Positions 52,950 to 62,532 of a stretch of 64,000 nucleotides of DNA are shown one piece after another. Each line of letters begins with the position of its first letter. The stretch's first letter is position 1. A model generated the notes under the pieces. It worked only from the letters and a program-made list of their open reading frames with translations, searched no databases and had not been told where the DNA came from. Source of the DNA: Alphaproteobacteria bacterium (GTDB lineage Bacteria; Pseudomonadota; Alphaproteobacteria; UBA6615); the NCBI GenBank assembly GCA_011087645.1, contig JAALLF010000006.1, forward strand, positions 175,454 through 239,453, given 5' to 3'. The translations under genes and the position numbers were made by a program.

Positions 52950-53765
52950 TTACCCGATACCTAAGGTGATGCCGCCATCGACGACCAGGGTCGAGCCGGT
53001 GACGTAGCGCGCCTCGTCGGACGCCAGATAGAGCGCAGCGTAGGTCACGTCCCAGGCGTCGCCGACCCGGTTGAGCGGCACCTGGGATTCGCGCTTGGCC
53101 CATAATTCATCGACATCCTTATCGCCGTAAGCCCCCAGCAAAGAATGCTCAACCATCGGCGTCTGCATCAGGCCGGGCAGCACCGCGTTACAGCGAATAT
53201 TCTCGCCCGCGTATTGGCGCGCCACCACATGGGTCAGGTGGGTCAGCGCCGCCTTGGTGGTCGAATAAGAGATATAGGGCACGCCCAGCCAGCGCTCGCC
53301 GGAAATCGACGAGACGTTGACGATGGCCCCCTCGCCCTGGGCCTGCATCTGCGGGATAACATGTTTACAGGTCAGGAACGCACTCTTGAGGTTGACGTCG
53401 TGCACCCGGTCCCAGCTCTCCTCGCTGGCTTCAACCGGGCCGCCGACCTCGGCGATGCCCACATTATTGTGCAGGATATCGACCCGGCCGAAGGCGTCCA
53501 CCGCGCCATCGACCATGGCCTTGACCTGTGCGCTGTCGGTCACATCGACGGCGACTACCAGGGCCTCGCCGCCTTCGTCAGCGATGATCGCCGCGGTTTC
53601 TTCCGCCGCCGCCGGATTAATATCGGCGCACACGACTTTTGCGCCTTCGCGCGCGAACAGCACAGCTGTCGCCTTGCCGTTGCCCCAGCCGTCGCCGATG
53701 GAACCAGCGCCGGTCACGATGGCGACTTTGTCTTTCAGACGGCCAACGACGGGGCGGTCAACCAT
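52950..53765 (-). CDS. SDR-family oxidoreductase
   Basis: About 271 residues from ATG 53765, inside the end of the CoA ligase gene (8-base overlap). The cofactor loop TGAGSIGDGWGNGKATAVLFAREGA is longer than usual (extra residues after the first Gly). CADINPAAAEETAA follows, which suggests NAD preference. NNVGIAEVGGP and the catalytic Ser, Tyr and Lys (VSSISGERWLGVPYISYSTTK) are intact. The C-terminus is GSTLVVDGGITLGIG. It is coupled to the CoA ligase, so a hydroxyacyl or hydroxy-acid dehydrogenase role is likely. Confidence 0.92.
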   Translation of the reverse strand: MVDRPVVGRLKDKVAIVTGAGSIGDGWGNGKATAVLFAREGAKVVCADINPAAAEETAAIIADEGGEALVVAVDVTDSAQVKAMVDGAVDAFGRVDILHNNVGIAEVGGPVEASEESWDRVHDVNLKSAFLTCKHVIPQMQAQGEGAIVNVSSISGERWLGVPYISYSTTKAALTHLTHVVARQYAGENIRCNAVLPGLMQTPMVEHSLLGAYGDKDVDELWAKRESQVPLNRVGDAWDVTYAALYLASDEARYVTGSTLVVDGGITLGIG

Positions 53766-55290
53766 CCCCTTCGCTTTCGAGCCAGTTGCGCAGCTCGCGC
53801 TTGACGATCTTGCCGTAATTGTTTTTCGGCAAGGCCGGCGCGATGCGGTAGTCCTTGGGACGCTTGAAGCGGGCAATATTGTCGAGGCACAACTTGTCGA
53901 GCTCGCCGGTGTCAACCTCTTGGCCCTCGACCGGCGCGATAAAGGCAACCACTTCCTCACCCCATTCTTCGTGAGGGCGGCCGACCACCGCGCATTCGCT
54001 GACCGCGGCGTGGCGCAACAGAACTTCCTCGATCTCGCGCGGATAGATATTGGACCCGCCGCTGATGATCATGTCCTTCGAGCGGTCTTTCAGGGTCAGA
54101 TACCCGTCCTCGTCGAAGGCGCCCATATCGCCAGTATGCAGCCAGCCACCGCGCAGCGCCTCTTCGGTGATCTCGGGCCGTTCCCAATAGCCCTTCATGA
54201 CCACGTCACCGCGCACCAAAATCTCGCCGATCTCGCCGTCCGGTAGTTCGTTATCGTCGCCGTCGGCGACGCGCACCTCGACCACGCTCTGAGCATAACC
54301 GACCGACGCCAGCCGTTCCTCGAAACGCGGATGGTCGCTGGCCATATGGTCTTCGCGCGGTAATACGGTGATGGTCATCGGGCTCTCACCCTGGCCATAA
54401 ATTTGCACCAGCTTGGGACCCAGCCTGTCCAACGCGCGCTTACAGTCGGCGACGTACATGGGTCCGCCGCCATAGGTGATGGTGCGCAGATTTTCGGCAT
54501 CGCCGCCGCCATTATGCTCCACGAAGCGCTTGACCATGGTCGGTGCGGCAAACATCGCCACTTCGCTATGAGCGTCGATCAGCTCAAAGATTTCCGCCGG
54601 CTCGAAGCCGCCGGATTCGGGCACCACCTGCTTGGCGCCCGCCATGAGATGGGGCAACCCGTAGAAGCCCGAGCCGTGTGACATGGGCGCGGCGTGGATG
54701 GCGCTGCCATCGGGTGGCACCCGGTCCACATCGACGAAATAGTTTAGCGTGCCGTCCCAAAGATTGCGGTGAGTCAGCATGGCGCCCTTGGGCTGCCCGG
54801 TGGTGCCGCTGGTATAGAACAGCCAGGCCAAATCGTCGGACGCGCGGTGAACGATAGGCGCTGGATCACCGGCCAATAAACTGGCGTATTCGCTGTCGCC
54901 ACTCACGATAACTTTTATATCGCGGCCGGTCTCTTCGATGGCGATGGCCGCTTTTTCGGCCAGGTCCGGGGTCACGAACAACGCGCTGGCGCGGGCGTCG
55001 TCGAGGATGTAGGCGAGTTCTTTTTCATGCAGCTTGTTATTGATCGGTAGGGTCGCCATGCCGGCATGCAGCGCGCCGTGAAAGGCTTCGAGAAACTGCG
55101 GGCAGTTGGTCATGAACAGCCCGACCCTGTCGTCGACCGCGAGACCAAGTTTGGATTTCATCGAACCCGCTAGCCCGGCCGCTCGGTGCGCCAGCTCGCC
55201 ATAGGTACAATAGGGTGATGCGCCGTGGGCAATCGCCACCCGATCGGGAAAGGAACGCGCCGCGCGCGTCAAAAGTATGCCCAGGTTCAT
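53758..55290 (-). CDS. Acyl-CoA synthetase (AMP-forming)
   Basis: 510 residues of the ANL superfamily. The P-loop is YTSGTTGQPKGAMLTHRN; further motifs are YGGGPMYVADCKRAL, YGQGESPMTITVLPRED (A5 region), GWLHTGDMGAFDEDGYL and DRSKDMIISGGSNIYPREIE, with the final catalytic Lys near PKNNYGKIVKREL. It activates a carboxylic acid to a CoA thioester, probably an aromatic or medium-chain acid. It lies four bases after the metallo-hydrolase gene and overlaps the SDR gene, so one transcript is likely. Confidence 0.93.
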   Translation of the reverse strand: MNLGILLTRAARSFPDRVAIAHGASPYCTYGELAHRAAGLAGSMKSKLGLAVDDRVGLFMTNCPQFLEAFHGALHAGMATLPINNKLHEKELAYILDDARASALFVTPDLAEKAAIAIEETGRDIKVIVSGDSEYASLLAGDPAPIVHRASDDLAWLFYTSGTTGQPKGAMLTHRNLWDGTLNYFVDVDRVPPDGSAIHAAPMSHGSGFYGLPHLMAGAKQVVPESGGFEPAEIFELIDAHSEVAMFAAPTMVKRFVEHNGGGDAENLRTITYGGGPMYVADCKRALDRLGPKLVQIYGQGESPMTITVLPREDHMASDHPRFEERLASVGYAQSVVEVRVADGDDNELPDGEIGEILVRGDVVMKGYWERPEITEEALRGGWLHTGDMGAFDEDGYLTLKDRSKDMIISGGSNIYPREIEEVLLRHAAVSECAVVGRPHEEWGEEVVAFIAPVEGQEVDTGELDKLCLDNIARFKRPKDYRIAPALPKNNYGKIVKRELRNWLESEGDG

Positions 55291-55294
55291 CCGA

Positions 55295-56266
55295 TCAACC
55301 CTGCGCCCGCGGCAAGATGACTTCCCTGTGGAAACGCGCCATCGCCTCGAAGATCGGCATCACCTCTGGCGTTTCGCCCTCGTCGCGAAACTCGCGATAA
55401 AGCGCGTGAACATTGCCCAGCACACGTTCGGCGTCGATCCAGGTGTCGTAGTCCGCCAAAGAGATGTCGCAAGCAGCGTCCCATTCCGACAGGCCAGCGT
55501 CGAAGCGGGCGCGAGCCTCGGATTCAATGTAATCCAGATAGCCCTTGAAAGTGCGCACGAAATCCTTGTCGGTCACCGGTCCATGGCCCGGCACCACAAC
55601 ATCCACGTTGAGGGCCAGGATACGATCGCAGGCGTTCTGCCAATTGGCGATCGGTCCGTCCCAGATCACCGGATGACCGCCGTGGAAGATGATATCGCCG
55701 GTGAAAACCACCCTGTCGTCGGGAACGTAGGCCAGCACATCGCCGCGGGTGTGCGCCGGGCCGACATTGTAGAGATTAACCGTCTTGTCGCCGCACATGA
55801 CCGTTAAATCGTCGTCGAAGGTGGTAGTCGGCGGCGTCAACTCGATGCCGGAGAAATCGAAGGGCGCAAAGCAATGCTCGATAAATTCGCCCAGCACGCC
55901 GAGCTCCTTTGATTGCGCCATCATGGCGATCACGGTTTCCGGCAGGAAGTGATCGAACTCTTCGGCGCAATCTGTTGATGCAATAATCTCGGAATCTTTG
56001 ACGAGTTGGTTACCCCAGGTGTGATCGGCGTTTGCATGGGTGTTGACCACTTTGCCGATATTCTTCGCCGCCGGCGCCGCATCGCGCATGGCGTCCAGCA
56101 TCACTTGCGTCAGAGGAACGGTGAACAGCGTGTCGACCAGCAAACTCTCTTCGCCATCAACAATAAGGCCGGCGTTACTCCAACCCCAGCCGCCATCGGG
56201 TTGCAGATAGGCGAAAATGCCATTGCCAATATCGTGCAAACCCTTGGTGAATTGCCATGCCGCCAT
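55295..56266 (-). CDS. Metallo-beta-lactamase-fold hydrolase
   Basis: 323 residues with a GGGGAGGA ribosome site. The first zinc motif is NTHANADHTWGNQLV (HxNADH variant of HxHxDH). Then come VGPAHTRGDVLAYVPDDRVVFTGDIIFHGGHPVIWDG (third His, bridging Asp) and VPGHGPV (last His). Substitution of the second His by Asn is seen in some quinoprotein-relay/SoxH-like subgroups. The substrate is unknown; thioester or lactone cleavage in the adjacent CoA pathway is a guess. Confidence 0.9.
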   Translation of the reverse strand: MAAWQFTKGLHDIGNGIFAYLQPDGGWGWSNAGLIVDGEESLLVDTLFTVPLTQVMLDAMRDAAPAAKNIGKVVNTHANADHTWGNQLVKDSEIIASTDCAEEFDHFLPETVIAMMAQSKELGVLGEFIEHCFAPFDFSGIELTPPTTTFDDDLTVMCGDKTVNLYNVGPAHTRGDVLAYVPDDRVVFTGDIIFHGGHPVIWDGPIANWQNACDRILALNVDVVVPGHGPVTDKDFVRTFKGYLDYIESEARARFDAGLSEWDAACDISLADYDTWIDAERVLGNVHALYREFRDEGETPEVMPIFEAMARFHREVILPRAQG

Positions 56267-56313
56267 TGTCCGTCCTCCCCTAACTCATGCTTCGACGATC
56301 GATTAGCGCCGGC

Positions 56314-57501
56314 TTACCACTCCATGAAATTCGCGGCGCGCAGCAGTAGCGTGCGGTTGACGCCGTCGGAGTGCAGAAAGGCGGCGGCGTCGCGGACCAG
56401 TTTCGGGACACCGGATTCCTTCATGTAACCGTGCCCGCCATGGATCTCCATCATCCAAGTGGCGATCTTCCAGGCCGCCTGCGAGGCCATCACTTTGGGC
56501 AAAGCGCCCAATGTCAGATCCCAGCCTTCTTCTTGGTGGTCGGCCAGCCAGGCAGCCCGGTGGATGTAGGACCGCGACGCGTCGATCAGCATTTTCATTT
56601 CGGCGACTTGCGCGCGAATGCCGTCATGCTCGATCAGGGGCTTACCGCCCTGGATTCGCGTCTGCGCCCAGTCGAGCGACTTTTCATAACAGGCTACGGC
56701 AACGCCCAGGATCGAGGCGGCGGCATATGAGTTACTCGACGGAAAAAATTCGCCAAGGGTTTTAAAGCCGACATGCGCCTCACCGATCAAGTTCTCGTCG
56801 GGTATAAAACAGTCGGTGAAAAACAGCTCGGAATTGTTGGCGAGCTTCTCACCCATCTTTTCGTGCACCCGCCCGACCGTAAAACCGGGATGGCCGCGCT
56901 CTAAGGCAAAGCACGACACGCCGTCGCTCATTGGCTTCGTAGGATCGGTTTGCATGAACACCATGAAGAAGCGCGACTGGTTGCTGTTGGAAATAAAATG
57001 CTTCATGCCGTTGGCGATCCAACCGCCGTCGACCTTTTCCGCCTTGGTGTTCAGCGTCGTGTTGTAAGGAATGATGTAGTTCGAGGCGTTCTCCGGTTCG
57101 GTGATGCAGATGCTGAGAATGGCCTGCGGGTCTTCGACAAAGGGCACCAGAAAGCGCTGCTTCTGGTCCTCGTTATAGGACTTCTCCATGATCGCAGCGA
57201 TCTTCAGTGTCTGCGCCAACACCACCGAGATACCCAAATCGCCCCGGCCTAGTTCTTCAACCACCATTGCCGTGGTCAGCGAATCGACGCCCATGCCACC
57301 GAGCTCTTCCGACAGGGTCATGGTGCGCAGCCCAAGCCGGTCGGCCGCTTCGACGATCTCGGTCGAATAGCCCGCGACCGGGTCTTTGTCGCCCGCCGCG
57401 TCCAGATCCGCCGCCCGCGGCGTGACCTCGTCCTCGACGAACCGCCGCACTGAATCGAGGATCGCGCGCTGATCTTCGGTCTGAATAAACATTTCTTCCA
57501 T
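56314..57501 (-). CDS. Acyl-CoA dehydrogenase
   Basis: 395 residues. FAD and substrate segments are visible: ICITEPENASNYIIPYNT, MKHFISNSNQSRFFMVF, GFKTLGEFFPSSNSYAAASILGVA and the C-terminal GGHGYMKESGVPKLVRDAAAFLHSDGVN. Members introduce a C2-C3 double bond in acyl-CoA thioesters, passing electrons to ETF. The common C-terminal Glu-base position could not be assigned with certainty. It lies 47 bases upstream of the metallo-hydrolase and heads this four-gene block. Confidence 0.93.
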   Translation of the reverse strand: MEEMFIQTEDQRAILDSVRRFVEDEVTPRAADLDAAGDKDPVAGYSTEIVEAADRLGLRTMTLSEELGGMGVDSLTTAMVVEELGRGDLGISVVLAQTLKIAAIMEKSYNEDQKQRFLVPFVEDPQAILSICITEPENASNYIIPYNTTLNTKAEKVDGGWIANGMKHFISNSNQSRFFMVFMQTDPTKPMSDGVSCFALERGHPGFTVGRVHEKMGEKLANNSELFFTDCFIPDENLIGEAHVGFKTLGEFFPSSNSYAAASILGVAVACYEKSLDWAQTRIQGGKPLIEHDGIRAQVAEMKMLIDASRSYIHRAAWLADHQEEGWDLTLGALPKVMASQAAWKIATWMMEIHGGHGYMKESGVPKLVRDAAAFLHSDGVNRTLLLRAANFMEW

Positions 57502-57638
57502 TGTTGCCCCCTGTGCCGCGGAAATTGATGGCCCCCGCGATTATTAATCTATCGATGTCTCACTTTAGGAAATACACGGCATTGAGTCCCGAATTTCCAG
57601 CGCGACCAATGACCGCGTATCAGCCATCCGCCCGCCTC

Positions 57639-57744
57639 GCCCTTCGAGACGGCGCTGACGCGCCTCCTCAGGATGAGGCTCCGCGTGTCAATATAAAGCA
57701 ATACCTCATCCTGAGGAGCGATCGCAGATCGCGTCTCGAAGGAT
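57639..57744. repeat. Inverted pair of long-loop palindromic repeats
   Basis: Forward copy about 57639-57678 (CTTCGAGACGGCGC, inner loop, GCGCCTCCTCAGGATGAGG) and reverse copy about 57704-57744 (CCTCATCCTGAGGAGCGATC, loop, then GCGTCTCGAAGGAT). The variable internal stem differs between the copies. They lie between two genes on the - strand and may block read-through. Confidence 0.88.
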
Positions 57745-57753
57745 CAACGCTTG

Positions 57754-58722
57754 CTAACTCGAACGAACGATGCGATTGCGCAGGACACCGATGCCGGTGA
57801 CCTCCAGTTCCATCACGTCGTTGGGCTCTAAGTAGCTGTCGAGCTCCAGACCGCAGCCGCCACCGACCGTGCCGGACGCGAAGAACTCGCCGGGATATAC
57901 CGTCTCGGCCCGCGAGACATGGGCGATGCAGTCCTCGAACTTCCAATACATTTTGCCTGAATGACCGCGGCTAACTTCCTCGCCGTTGATGCGCACGATC
58001 ATTTCGGCATTGTAGGGATCGAAGGCATCGGCGGTGACGATACACGGGCCGATGATTTGCCCGGTTTCGAAATCCTTGCCCTTGCCCGGACCAAACCCCG
58101 CCGGCATTTCGCGGGCCTGGGTGTCGCGGGCGCTAATATCGTTGAAGATCGAATAGCCGAAGATCAGGTCCGTCGCCTGCTCGGGCGTGACGTCCTTACC
58201 CGGCTTACCGAGCCAGGCGCCGAACTCCATCTCATAGTCCATCGCTTCGGAAAAAAACGGCCATTGCACGTCGTCATCATTGCCGATGACGCCGAACCGG
58301 CTGGGTTTGTAATAGAGCGGCTGGTCGTACCAGATCGGCGGCGGCGCAAAGGCCCCCTCCCTCTCGAAACGCGCCAACGCTTCCTCCGGGTCGGGTTCGG
58401 CGTCGGCCTTTTTCTTGCGCAGCATGGCAAAGGCGTTGAGCAGATGCTCCTCGAAGCAAAGAAAATCGCGGATCTGCGGCGGCACCAGGATCGGTGACTT
58501 GAGAGACACATCCGCTATCGCGTGCGAGTTGCTGCCGTTTGCCGAGCCGACAACATCCTTGGCCCGGGCAACCGCCTCATCACCGGCCTCGATCAAATCG
58601 AGCATGGTGGCGAAATAGGGCTGGTTATCGGCGGCGGCGAGATCGACGACACGCGTATCGTCGCCATTCATCGCGCCGACCCGCGGCTCACCGCTGCCGA
58701 CGGTAAAGGTTACCAGTTTCAT
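57754..58722 (-). CDS. Fumarylacetoacetate hydrolase (FAH) family protein
   Basis: 322 residues. The FAA_hydrolase core has the metal-binding E-x-E and D pattern (MDYEMEFGAWLGKPG; GYSIFNDISARD) and GPGKGKDFETGQIIGPCIVTAD. The catalytic region SGKMYWKFEDCIAH and FASGTVGGGCGLELDSYLEPND near the end are also typical. Members hydrolyse C-C bonds in beta-diketones or decarboxylate/hydrate intermediates of aromatic-acid breakdown. The ATG at 58722 has GGGGAAGAG upstream. It is followed closely by the amidohydrolase gene upstream. Confidence 0.93.
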   Translation of the reverse strand: MKLVTFTVGSGEPRVGAMNGDDTRVVDLAAADNQPYFATMLDLIEAGDEAVARAKDVVGSANGSNSHAIADVSLKSPILVPPQIRDFLCFEEHLLNAFAMLRKKKADAEPDPEEALARFEREGAFAPPPIWYDQPLYYKPSRFGVIGNDDDVQWPFFSEAMDYEMEFGAWLGKPGKDVTPEQATDLIFGYSIFNDISARDTQAREMPAGFGPGKGKDFETGQIIGPCIVTADAFDPYNAEMIVRINGEEVSRGHSGKMYWKFEDCIAHVSRAETVYPGEFFASGTVGGGCGLELDSYLEPNDVMELEVTGIGVLRNRIVRSS

Positions 58723-58771
58723 GTCTCTTCCCCTTTATTCGCGTGGCTTTGTTCGCCACGTCGTGGATATT

Positions 58772-60052
58772 CTATTCAGCCGCCTGCCGGCTGACCAATG
58801 GTTCAGTCGGCGGCGCTTTGTGGAACGCGCCATCTTTCATGATCGCCAATAGGCGGTCGCGATCCTGTAAAATATCGATTTCCAGAGACGGGTCGCCGTC
58901 TACCAATATCAGATCGGCCAGATAGCCTTCCTTGACCTGACCGAGCTCGGCCCCCAGTCCCAGGCCGGCGCTAATCAGCTGGCTGCCCCACGCGGTTGCC
59001 GCGCGAATGGCTTGCAACGGCGTAAAACCAAAACATTCAACAAACATAGATAGATCACGGGCGTTCTTACCGTGTGGGTTCCACTTAAACCCATAGTCGC
59101 CACCGGGCAAAACACGTACACCACGCTGGTGGAGTTCGGCCATGGTGGCGCTGACCGTTTCGATTTCCTTGGTCGCCCGCGCCCGGGTGAAATCGTCGGT
59201 CGCGATGCCGTAGGATTCCGCGTCGCGCAGGCGCGCATAGGGCAACCCCATAGCCGGCGCCACGAACACCCGATCCTTCGCCGCTTCGAGCATATCCTTG
59301 GCTTCGTCATCGGCCAGCGTGGCGTGATAGATCATGTCGACGCCATGGCGCAGACACATCTTGACCGCCTCGGCGCTGCGCGCATGGGCCGCCACCTGGC
59401 GGTTGCGCTGGCGCGCCACCTCGCAGACCGCGGCGACCTCCGCGTCAGTCATCGCCGTATCTTCAGCGAGTACGTCGGGGCCGGAGCCTGGCGCCGACGG
59501 CACGATCTTGAAAATATCAACCCCGTCGCGGGCGGCTTCGCGGCAGGCATGGCGAAACGCATCGGCGCCGTCGAGGGCGACCGATGCAAAGGTGCCCTTG
59601 CGGCCCAAATCGCCGAAACCGCCGGTCACGGTCAATTGCTGGGTTGCGGCCAACAGGCGCGGGCCGGGAATATCGCCGGCGTTGATGGCGTCGCGAATAG
59701 CGATGTCCGTATGGGGCCGGGCGGAGGAACCGCTAAACATCGACGTGTAGCCGTGATCGAGCAGCAGGCGCGCGACCTTCGCGGTCTCCAGCACATGGGC
59801 TTCTGGTGTGAGTTTCGTCAAATCGCCCAGGCTCGCCGCATTCAGGAAGCTCAGATGAGCGTGGGCATCGGTCAGGCCAGGCATCAAGGTGGCGCCGCCG
59901 CCATCGATGACCGTGGCGTCGGGCGCGTCGATTGTCTCCGGTGAGCGCGCAACCTCGGCGATCCTGTTGCCTTTGACGAGAACCTCGGCAGCGAAAGGCG
60001 CGTCGCCGCTCCCATCGATCACACGCACACTGGTGAACAGGCTTGCGGTCAT
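58772..60052 (-). CDS. Amidohydrolase family protein (imidazolonepropionase-like)
   Basis: About 426 residues from ATG 60052, with AGGAG upstream. Metal-dependent hydrolase motifs are GLTDAHAHLSF (HxH), HARSAEAVKMCLRHGVDMIYHATL (two His), and LPGGDYGFKWNPHG with the final Asp. The composite domain strands VIDGSGDAPFAAEVLVKGNRI and DLILVDGDPSLEI are at the ends. Such enzymes open cyclic amides or lactam-like rings. It begins divergently from the BKACE gene, so it may supply a linear acid to that branch. Confidence 0.9.
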   Translation of the reverse strand: MTASLFTSVRVIDGSGDAPFAAEVLVKGNRIAEVARSPETIDAPDATVIDGGGATLMPGLTDAHAHLSFLNAASLGDLTKLTPEAHVLETAKVARLLLDHGYTSMFSGSSARPHTDIAIRDAINAGDIPGPRLLAATQQLTVTGGFGDLGRKGTFASVALDGADAFRHACREAARDGVDIFKIVPSAPGSGPDVLAEDTAMTDAEVAAVCEVARQRNRQVAAHARSAEAVKMCLRHGVDMIYHATLADDEAKDMLEAAKDRVFVAPAMGLPYARLRDAESYGIATDDFTRARATKEIETVSATMAELHQRGVRVLPGGDYGFKWNPHGKNARDLSMFVECFGFTPLQAIRAATAWGSQLISAGLGLGAELGQVKEGYLADLILVDGDPSLEIDILQDRDRLLAIMKDGAFHKAPPTEPLVSRQAAE

Positions 60053-60339
60053 GGTGCCGCTCCTTGTTGTTCGTTGAACCCGGCCGGGCGCCGGTGACGC
60101 GCCCATTGAACGACCGTGCGAAAAGGCTTGTCAACCAAGGCCGAAAAATCTTCGCCTATCTTTGTACATTTTGGCCGCCGCCATATCGCCATCTCCGGGT
60201 TTAGGCGTTACGATACGCGCGAATTGGCCGGCGGCGAAGAAATAGCGGGCGGCCTAGCAAATCAACTGGACAGCGGCACCCGCCGGGTTCCAAAATAAGG
60301 CCAATAAAACAAGGCCATCCACGCCGAAGGGGGAGACTC
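60053..60339. promoter_or_regulatory. Divergent promoter region, amidohydrolase/BKACE
   Basis: 287 bases between divergently transcribed genes. I could not assign a -35/-10 pair with confidence. A long imperfect GC-rich symmetry (GCCGCCG near 60173, CGGCGGC near 60230) is present. No repeat-family copy lies here. Confidence 0.3.
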
Positions 60340-61275
60340 ATGGCAAAGAAGAGCAAAGTCATTATTTCATGCGCGATCACCGGCGCGATCCACACACCGA
60401 CCATGTCGCCGCATATTCCGATCACGCCCGACGAGGTTGCCCAAGCGTCGATTGAAGCCGCGGAAGCCGGCGCATCGATCATCCACTTGCACGCCCGCGA
60501 TCCTGAGAACGGCAAACCGACCCCGTCGCCCGACGTGTTCATGGAGTTCCTGCCGCGCATCAAGCAGAACACCGACGCGGTGGTGAACATCACCACCGGC
60601 GGTGGCTTGGGTATGACCGTCGATGAGCGCATCGCGGCGGCCGTGCAGGCCGAACCGGAAGTCACCTCGCTCAACATGGGCTCGATGAATTTCGGCATCT
60701 TCAATCTGGCCAGCCGCTACGACGATTGGAAATACGATTGGGAGAAGCCCTATCTGGAGATGACCGACGACTTCATCTTCACCAACACGTTTAAGCAGAT
60801 CGAGTACATCATCACCGAGCTGGCCGATAAGCGCGGCGTCAAGTTCGAGCATGAGTGCTACGATGTGGGCCACCTCTACAATACCCACTATTTCTATTCG
60901 ACCGGTCGCCTCAAAGGGCCGATCTTCCTGCAGTTCATCTTCGGTATCATGGGCGGGATCGGCGCCGAGTTGGATCATCTGATGCACATGAAAGCGACAG
61001 CGGACCGTCTGTTCGGCGACGACTATGTGTTCTCGGTGCTGGCCGCCGGACGCCACCAGATGAACTTCACCACCCAGTCCGCCATGATGGGCGGCAGCGT
61101 GCGTGTTGGCTTGGAAGACTCGCTCTACATCTCGAAGGGCAAGCTGGCCGAGTCCAACGCCGCGCAGGTGTCGAAGATTCGCCGGATCTGCGAAGACTTG
61201 TCACTGGAGATCGCGTCGCCCGACGAGGCGCGCGAGATCCTCGACCTCAAGGGCGGAGACATGGTCAAGTTCTAA
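60340..61275 (+). CDS. BKACE (DUF849) beta-keto acid cleavage enzyme
   Basis: 311 residues with a GGGGGAG ribosome site. The zinc-binding start is IIHLHARDPENGKPTPSP (HxH), with an early KVIISCAITGAIHTPTMSPHIP and NITTGGG. The C-terminal conserved Glu region is present (GGSVRVGLEDSLYISKGKLAESNAAQV). Family enzymes condense a beta-keto acid with acetyl-CoA, giving acetoacetate and a CoA ester, and include 3-keto-5-aminohexanoate cleavage enzyme of lysine fermentation. The actual substrate is unknown. Start of a + strand operon with the thiolase and SMP-30 genes. Confidence 0.94.
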   Translation: MAKKSKVIISCAITGAIHTPTMSPHIPITPDEVAQASIEAAEAGASIIHLHARDPENGKPTPSPDVFMEFLPRIKQNTDAVVNITTGGGLGMTVDERIAAAVQAEPEVTSLNMGSMNFGIFNLASRYDDWKYDWEKPYLEMTDDFIFTNTFKQIEYIITELADKRGVKFEHECYDVGHLYNTHYFYSTGRLKGPIFLQFIFGIMGGIGAELDHLMHMKATADRLFGDDYVFSVLAAGRHQMNFTTQSAMMGGSVRVGLEDSLYISKGKLAESNAAQVSKIRRICEDLSLEIASPDEAREILDLKGGDMVKF

Positions 61276-61314
61276 ACTTGACCGCCTCCCCACCGACGAA
61301 CAGGACGGAAGACG

Positions 61315-62496
61315 ATGGCCGAAGCCGTAATCGTCGCCACGGCGCGTACGCCTATCGGTAAAGCGTATCGCGGGGCGTATAATAATACTCACGGTGTGGA
61401 CTTGATGGGCCATGCGATTGAGCACGCGGTCGACCGCTCCGGCGTCGATCCGGGCGAGATCGAGGACATTCTGGTCGGCTGCGGTTTTCCCCAAGGTCAG
61501 ACCGGCATGAATGTCGCGCGGGTCAGCGCCATGCGGGCTGGCATGCCGGTCACCGCCAGTGCGGCCACCGTCAACCGTTTCTGTTCGTCGGGCCTGCAGA
61601 CCATCGCCATGGTTTCGCAACGCATCATGGTCGGCGAGATTGATGTTGGCGTGGGCGGCGGCGTGGAGGTCATCAGCCAGTTGCCGCCCGACCATCAGGT
61701 CGAACCCGACGCCCAAGACCCATGGCTGCGCGAGCACCGGCCCGACATATATATGAACATGCTGGACACGGCGGAGACCGTGGCGCGGCGCTACGACGTC
61801 AGCCGCGAGGCCCAGGACGAATACGCCCTGTCGAGCCAGATGCGTACCGCCGCGGCTCAGCAGGCGGGCAAGTTCGACGACGAAATCGTGCCCCTGCCCT
61901 CGATCATGCTGGTCAAGAACCGGGAAACCGGCGAGATCAGCGAAAAGCCTGTGAACCTCGAACGGGACGAGGGCAACCGGCCGGAGACCAACGAAGAAGG
62001 TCTGGCGAACCTGCAGCCGGTGCTCGACGGCGGCTACATCACGCCGGGCAACGCCAGTCAGCTTTCCGACGGCGCCTCGGCGGCGGTGATCATGAACGCC
62101 GACATGGCCGAACAGCGCGGGCTGGAACCGCTGGGTTTTTTCCGCGGCTTCGCCATCGCCGGGTGCGAGCCCGATGAAATGGGGATCGGCCCGGTTCTCG
62201 CGGTGCCCAAGCTGCTCGGCAAGGCCGGGCTCAGCATCGACGATATCGATCTGTGGGAACTCAACGAAGCGTTTGCCGCGCAGACGCTGTATTGCCGCGA
62301 CACGCTGGGCATCGACCCGGAGAAATTCAATGTCGATGGCGGCGCCATATCGGTCGGCCATCCCTATGGCATGAGCGGCGCACGGCTGACCGGCCATCTG
62401 CTCATCGAAGGCAAACGGCGCGGCGCCAAATACGGCGTTGTCACCATGTGCGTCGGCGGCGGCATGGGTGCGGCGGGCCTGTTCGAAATCACCTGA
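61315..62496 (+). CDS. Acetyl-CoA acetyltransferase / 3-ketoacyl-CoA thiolase
   Basis: 393 residues. Catalytic Cys90 lies in [15 protein letters not shown], the His in [21 protein letters not shown], and the second Cys in [15 protein letters not shown]. The start region [14 protein letters not shown] and the ELNEAFAAQ motif are typical. It cleaves 3-ketoacyl-CoA into acetyl-CoA and a shortened acyl-CoA, or condenses acetyl-CoA. It could process the acetoacetyl product made after the BKACE step or finish the beta-oxidation encoded on the other strand. Confidence 0.95.
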   Translation: MAEAVIVATARTPIGKAYRGAYNNTHGVDLMGHAIEHAVDRSGVDPGEIEDILVGCGFPQGQTGMNVARVSAMRAGMPVTASAATVNRFCSSGLQTIAMVSQRIMVGEIDVGVGGGVEVISQLPPDHQVEPDAQDPWLREHRPDIYMNMLDTAETVARRYDVSREAQDEYALSSQMRTAAAQQAGKFDDEIVPLPSIMLVKNRETGEISEKPVNLERDEGNRPETNEEGLANLQPVLDGGYITPGNASQLSDGASAAVIMNADMAEQRGLEPLGFFRGFAIAGCEPDEMGIGPVLAVPKLLGKAGLSIDDIDLWELNEAFAAQTLYCRDTLGIDPEKFNVDGGAISVGHPYGMSGARLTGHLLIEGKRRGAKYGVVTMCVGGGMGAAGLFEIT

Positions 62497-62532
62497 ATTC
62501 CATAAGCAAAATATCCCGGAGGAACGGAGAAA